A stretch of 56,205 nucleotides of DNA, from assembly GCA_029058745.1 (NCBI GenBank), contig JAIDXM010000029.1:1-56205 (forward strand). Reading direction: 5' to 3'. Origin of the DNA: Muribaculaceae bacterium. GTDB lineage: Bacteria > Bacteroidota > Bacteroidia > Bacteroidales > Muribaculaceae. Within the stretch, counting starts at the first letter, position 1. Each line of letters begins with the position of its first letter. Shown piece after piece: positions 52,230 to 56,205 of the stretch. Under the pieces are notes generated by a model. The model did no database searches and was not told the origin of the DNA. It worked only from the letters and a program-made list of their open reading frames with translations. Both the position numbers and the translations under genes were made by a program.

Positions 52230-54698
52230 GTGATTTTTCCAGCAGATTTCGAAAGTAAGATAGGATTCTCGCCGCTAAGGCAGATTCTTGTAGATAAATG
52301 TGAGACCCGTCTTGGCAAGGAAGAGGCCATGGCGATGGATTATTCCTCCGTCTTTGAAGAAGTGAGACGGAGGCTTTTGTGTGTGTCAGAGATGTCGGCA
52401 GTGCTTGCTTCGCCGGCAGATATGCCAGACGAGAGGGTATATGATGTGGTCCCGTGGCTTGCGGAAATCAGGGCGGCAGGGTCTTTTATGCCGGCCGACA
52501 GGTTGCAGAAACTCTCAGCCACACTTCAGACGATGAACGCGGTGGGACGTTTCTTTGCGGCAACGGAGGAGGGTGGCCGAAGCCGTTTCCCATACCTTAG
52601 CGAGGAGTTTTCCGCGATACCTTCGTTCCCTGATATCGTGGTTGAGATTGACCGTTGCATAGGACGGTTCGGAGAGGTGAAAGACAACGCGTCGCCAGGT
52701 TTGCTGGAGGTGAGGCGGGCTATGTCTGCGGCGGCAGGGTCGATGCAGAGGGCCATGAGGAGAGTGCTTGACAGGGCTGTGACAGAGGGAATCGTGGATA
52801 AGGATGCGGCTCCGTCGCTACGCGATGGAAGACTTGTGATTCCTGTGTCTTCAGCTGTCAAACGTAGCATTAATGGCATAGTGCATGACCAGAGTGCAAC
52901 CGGTAAGACCGTCTTCATAGAGCCGGCGGAGGTGGTGGAAGCCGGCAACAGACTGCGAGAGCTTGAGATGGACGAGCGTAGAGAGATAGCTCTTATCCTG
53001 ACTGCTATATCAGATACAGTGCGCCCTCACATAGAGGAGATATCGGATGGATGCAAGATTCTTGCAAGATTGGATTTTATAAAGGCGAAAGCCAGGTTCG
53101 CTCAGGATACAAATGGGGAGATGCCTGTGATAGAGCGAGACCCGGAGATTGATTGGTTTCATGCGGTGCATCCCGGGCTCCTGCTTACTCTCAGGGAGCA
53201 TGGCAAGGAACCGGTGCCACTTGATATAAATCTCACAGAGGAGAAAAGGATTCTGATTATCTCCGGCCCTAATGCCGGAGGCAAGTCTGTATGCCTTAAG
53301 ACTGTGGCTGTGGTGCAGTATATGATGCAGTGTGGCATGTTGCCCACCCTTTACTCTAATTCCCATATGGGTATATTCAAAGGGATATTCATTGATATCG
53401 GCGACGAACAGTCGATTGAAAATGATTTAAGCACATATTCATCCCATCTTGCCAACATGAAATTCTTTCTGCAGCATGCAGGGACTGCGACTCTGATTCT
53501 CGCCGATGAGATGGGGTCGGGCACTGAGCCTCAGATTGGAGGCGCGCTCGCACAGTCAATTCTCGTCAGTCTCGGGAAGACAGGATGTATGGGGATTGTG
53601 ACGACTCATTACCAGAATCTTAAGACATTCGCAGAGTCAGAACCGGGATTTGTGAACGGGGCAATGCTCTACGACCGTCAGCATCTTCGTCCCACGTTCC
53701 AGCTTTCGGTGGGAAATCCAGGCAGTTCCTTCGCTCTGGAGATTGCCAGGAACACCGGATTGCCTCAGGATGTGATTGCAAGGGCCCGCGAGATTGTAGG
53801 AAGCGACTATGTAAACATGGACAAGTATCTTCTCGACATTCAGCGCGACAGGCGATATTGGGCAAACAAGCGTCTGGGAATAAAGGAGAAAGAACATAAG
53901 CTTGACAAACTTCTTGAGACGTATGAGTCTAACTCCAGTGATTTGAAGTCGCAGAGAGCTGCCATAATCCGTGCCGCACGAGAGGAAGCCCGTGAGATTC
54001 TTGCCGGCGCCAATGCCAGGATAGAGCGTTCTATCCATGAAATCCGTAAGGCGGATGCCGAGAAGGAACGCACAAGACAAATACGACGCGAACTTGAGGA
54101 GTATAAGCAGAGTCTTGACAGTGAGTCTGAAAAAGAGACTTTGCCTGAAGTGTTGAAGCCGTTGCGGCATAAGAGTCGCAAGACTGAGGCGGAAGGGAAA
54201 ATCCGTAAGGCGGCGAAGCCGGAGGCGAAAGCGTCACTTGAGGTCGGTGATTATGTCAGGATGTCTGACGGCGGAGTTGTGGGCAAGATTCTCAACATCT
54301 CGGGCCGTAAGGCGGAGGTGGCGTTCGGGGCATTGCGCACGATTGTAGAGACCGGGAAATTGCAATCCGCGAAGAAGCCAAAACCGGAAGCCACGTCAAC
54401 GGTTATGACCGTGTCCGCTTCGGCAAGCAATGAGAGCCGTGAACGACAGCTTAAATTCAAGAATGAGATTGATGTGCGTGGCATGCGTGCTGACGAGGCT
54501 CTGCAGGCTGTGACATATTTCCTGGATGATGCTGTGCAGTTCAATGCCGGACGTCTCCGTATTCTTCATGGCACAGGCCACGGCATCCTCAAGACGCTTA
54601 TCAGGCAACAGCTTAAGGCTAACCCTAATGTGGAATCTTTCCGTGATGAGGATGTGCGTTTCGGGGGTGCCGGCATTACTGTCGTGGATCTCGGATGA
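52230..54698 (+). CDS. mutS2: MutS2 (Smr-domain ATPase)
   Basis: 822 aa from a GTG start at 52230. A clamp-type helical region precedes an ABC-type ATPase with Walker A GPNAGGKS (346-353) and Walker B LILADEMGSGTEP. A coiled-coil region rich in Glu/Lys/Arg follows (about 530-660). KOW-like (EVGDYVRMSDGGVVGKI) and C-terminal Smr domains (DVRGMRADEAL, HGTGHG) complete it. Smr carries the nuclease activity. It lacks the mismatch-recognition domains of MutS1; known roles are suppression of recombination and rescue of collided ribosomes. Confidence 0.95.
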   Translation: MIFPADFESKIGFSPLRQILVDKCETRLGKEEAMAMDYSSVFEEVRRRLLCVSEMSAVLASPADMPDERVYDVVPWLAEIRAAGSFMPADRLQKLSATLQTMNAVGRFFAATEEGGRSRFPYLSEEFSAIPSFPDIVVEIDRCIGRFGEVKDNASPGLLEVRRAMSAAAGSMQRAMRRVLDRAVTEGIVDKDAAPSLRDGRLVIPVSSAVKRSINGIVHDQSATGKTVFIEPAEVVEAGNRLRELEMDERREIALILTAISDTVRPHIEEISDGCKILARLDFIKAKARFAQDTNGEMPVIERDPEIDWFHAVHPGLLLTLREHGKEPVPLDINLTEEKRILIISGPNAGGKSVCLKTVAVVQYMMQCGMLPTLYSNSHMGIFKGIFIDIGDEQSIENDLSTYSSHLANMKFFLQHAGTATLILADEMGSGTEPQIGGALAQSILVSLGKTGCMGIVTTHYQNLKTFAESEPGFVNGAMLYDRQHLRPTFQLSVGNPGSSFALEIARNTGLPQDVIARAREIVGSDYVNMDKYLLDIQRDRRYWANKRLGIKEKEHKLDKLLETYESNSSDLKSQRAAIIRAAREEAREILAGANARIERSIHEIRKADAEKERTRQIRRELEEYKQSLDSESEKETLPEVLKPLRHKSRKTEAEGKIRKAAKPEAKASLEVGDYVRMSDGGVVGKILNISGRKAEVAFGALRTIVETGKLQSAKKPKPEATSTVMTVSASASNESRERQLKFKNEIDVRGMRADEALQAVTYFLDDAVQFNAGRLRILHGTGHGILKTLIRQQLKANPNVESFRDEDVRFGGAGITVVDLG

Positions 54699-54871
54699 CC
54701 ACATCTCTAATGTTAAACTTCTACAAAAACCGCATAGGATGATGTCGTCTGGCATTTATTCTCATGCGGTTGTTTGTTTTATAGCCAAAAGAAAGAGATG
54801 GCTGTAGATGGCTGTTCTGTATGAAGTGATTGTGTTTGTGGGACACGACCGAATGTAAAAAAACGGAAGCT

Positions 54872-56113
54872 ATGAAGAAATCAGAAAATATGGGAACTGC
54901 CGGAGATACGGCAGGTGGTGACGAGATGTTGGAGTTCATCAACAAGCCTCCTTCGTCAAGACGAAAGAAAGGTGTCAGCATGAGGTCGGTGTTCCTGCTG
55001 ATGTCTTTATGTGTGGTGGTGGCCGCCCTGGCTTATTTTGTATTGTATCAGACAGGACATATACACGTCACAAAACAATTGTCTGACGGGTCGGTGTTTT
55101 CCGGGTATTGGAAAATGGGAGAACCCTTCGGAGAGGGCGTGTTGGTGACTGCTGACGGAGAACTTATTGAAGGTAACTGGGATGACGGTGTGTTGAATTC
55201 CGGAGTGGTTGTCGCCAGGGAGTTCACATATATGGGCGGATTGAGAGATTATCTTCCCGATGGCTATGGGAGTTGCCACTATAAGAATGGTGTGCGCTAT
55301 CATGGCTTCTGGAAGGATGGGGTAAAGGATGGCCTCGGCAAGATTGTGTCGGCAAAGGGAGCCATCGCCTTCGGGGAATGGAAAGACGGTGAGTTGCCAC
55401 CTGTGGCCGGAAGCTGTTATAAGACCGGGGAGCAGGTGTTCGGCATCGATGTCTCAAACCACCAGAATCATATAGACTGGGAGAGGTTGGCTCTCTATGC
55501 CGACAGCACAGGGAATGTGACTGGTGATTTGAAAGAGTCGAAATATCTTCAGCCTGTTTTGTTCGCTGTAGTCAAATCGACTGAGGGAGCCGATTGGGTG
55601 GCCCATTCTTTTCAGCGGAATTTCGAGGAGGCAAAAAGATGTGGCATTGTGAGAGGCGCCTATCATTTCCTGAGACTCAGTGATATTGACGGACAGATAC
55701 GGAATTTCATTGACCACACGGTCCTTGAGCCTGGCGACCTTCCTCCGGTGCTTGATATGGAGCTTGACAACAGAGAGATGAGGAAGTATGCCGACAAGGC
55801 CTGCGAGTATGCCCATAAGTGGCTTGATGCAGTGGAGAAGCATTATGGAGTCAAACCGATTCTTTACACGTATGACTCCTATTATAATAAGTATCTGAAA
55901 GGGAAAGGATTTGACGGATATGACTTCTTTATCGCCCGCTATAATCCTGATGTGATGCCAAGGGTACCTCATCTTGAGATATGGCAGTTCTCGGAAAAAG
56001 GGAACGCCGGTGGAATTGAGAAGAATGTTGATCTTGACATATTCATGGGAGATTATGCCTCGTTTGAGAAGTATGTTGAGGAGAAAGGGATAAGAGATAT
56101 TCCGGAGAGATGA
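54872..56113 (+). CDS. Membrane-anchored MORN-repeat GH25 lysozyme-like protein
   Basis: 413 aa from the ATG at 54872; an in-frame TTG at 54830 is less likely. A basic N-terminal cytoplasmic stretch (PPSSRRKKG) precedes one membrane helix at about 39-62. Residues about 76-179 contain four to five MORN-like units (YWKMGEPFGEGVLV, GLRDYLPDGYGSCHY, FWKDGVKDGLGKIV, EWKDGELPP). A GH25 domain (about 189-413) starts FGIDVSNHQ, with VKSTEGADW and the catalytic pattern LDMEL (Asp295/Glu297). It likely cleaves the glycan backbone of peptidoglycan from the periplasmic face. MORN repeats plus GH25 in one chain are unusual. Confidence 0.85.
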   Translation: MKKSENMGTAGDTAGGDEMLEFINKPPSSRRKKGVSMRSVFLLMSLCVVVAALAYFVLYQTGHIHVTKQLSDGSVFSGYWKMGEPFGEGVLVTADGELIEGNWDDGVLNSGVVVAREFTYMGGLRDYLPDGYGSCHYKNGVRYHGFWKDGVKDGLGKIVSAKGAIAFGEWKDGELPPVAGSCYKTGEQVFGIDVSNHQNHIDWERLALYADSTGNVTGDLKESKYLQPVLFAVVKSTEGADWVAHSFQRNFEEAKRCGIVRGAYHFLRLSDIDGQIRNFIDHTVLEPGDLPPVLDMELDNREMRKYADKACEYAHKWLDAVEKHYGVKPILYTYDSYYNKYLKGKGFDGYDFFIARYNPDVMPRVPHLEIWQFSEKGNAGGIEKNVDLDIFMGDYASFEKYVEEKGIRDIPER

Positions 56114-56131
56114 TTTGATGTGGTATTAAAT

Positions 56132-56165
56132 GAGGGTGTATCAAAATTAAGATGCGCCCTCTTTT
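56132..56165 (+). terminator. Terminator after the MORN-GH25 gene
   Basis: An 11-bp stem (GAGGGTGTATC with GATGCGCCCTC, two G-T pairs) followed by T4. The left arm is nearly the same as that of the hairpin at 18249. Confidence 0.78.
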
Positions 56166-56205
56166 CATAAACTGCTGTAAAACATAAAACAAAGCCCTGA
56201 CTTTC

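Overview
The window looks like chromosomal core genome of a Bacteroidales bacterium, most likely a gut Muribaculaceae-type organism (family-level placement is inference). Evidence: many promoters carry the Bacteroidetes sigma-ABfr -7 box TAnnTTTG, often with a TTG 19-20 nt upstream, and Shine-Dalgarno sequences are mostly absent. Gene content fits too: TonB-dependent receptors, one with a carboxypeptidase-like N-terminal domain; PPi-dependent phosphofructokinase; a DUF4827 lipoprotein; and a complete Bat (aerotolerance) operon. There is no phage, transposase gene, integron or CRISPR array. Two tRNA genes are present (CAT anticodon at the left edge, Cys-GCA at 10.1 kb).

Layout. 1-5.5 kb: tRNA, Crp/Fnr-like regulator, nucleoside-type MFS permease overlapping rsmE, kdsA, then convergent M23/LysM peptidase and ndk, separated from kdsA by a 60-nt perfect palindrome. 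6-10 kb: YbdG-type MscS channel, a TraB/GumN lipid-side protein, then a tandem HU pair whose second member is an HU-acidic linker-TM-LysM protein, then tRNA-Cys. 10.2-12.8 kb (minus): exported HMA/Cys-rich protein and TonB receptor, a probable metal module. 13-16.2 kb (plus): GT4 glycosyltransferase, UPF0104/LPG-synthase-type membrane protein, kdsB. 16.3-19.9 kb (minus): flavodoxin-fold reductase, small membrane protein, a Spi-type protease propeptide/inhibitor without a protease, and an MFS transporter. 20-25 kb (plus): TonB receptor plus a repeat-built lipoprotein that is not SusD. 25-32.3 kb (minus): thioredoxin lipoprotein, PPi-PFK, malate dehydrogenase, and a mazG-topB-small Cys-rich membrane protein-Sua5/YciO operon. 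32.4-50.5 kb (plus): nrnA-like DHH phosphoesterase, DUF4827, glmM, sppA, lpxK, purine nucleoside phosphorylase, thiL, then moxR-DUF58-(membrane protein)-batA-batB-batC-batD-like-batD-batE. 50.6-56.1 kb (plus): small HTH protein, DUF2007-like/USP/USP fusion, mutS2, and a membrane-anchored MORN-GH25 lysozyme-like protein.

Themes. Envelope building is heavily represented: kdsA and kdsB (Kdo), lpxK (lipid A 4'-phosphate), glmM (UDP-GlcNAc precursor), M23 and GH25 peptidoglycan enzymes, SppA, and the GT4/flippase-like pair. Central metabolism is represented by pfp and mdh, and nucleotide hygiene by ndk, mazG and pnp. The strongest candidate for something under-described is the HU/HU-TM-LysM pair (8584-10009). 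It has the architecture of a physical link from nucleoid through the inner membrane to peptidoglycan. Other candidates are the orphan Spi-domain protein, the TonB receptor with its repeat lipoprotein, and the MORN-GH25 fusion.
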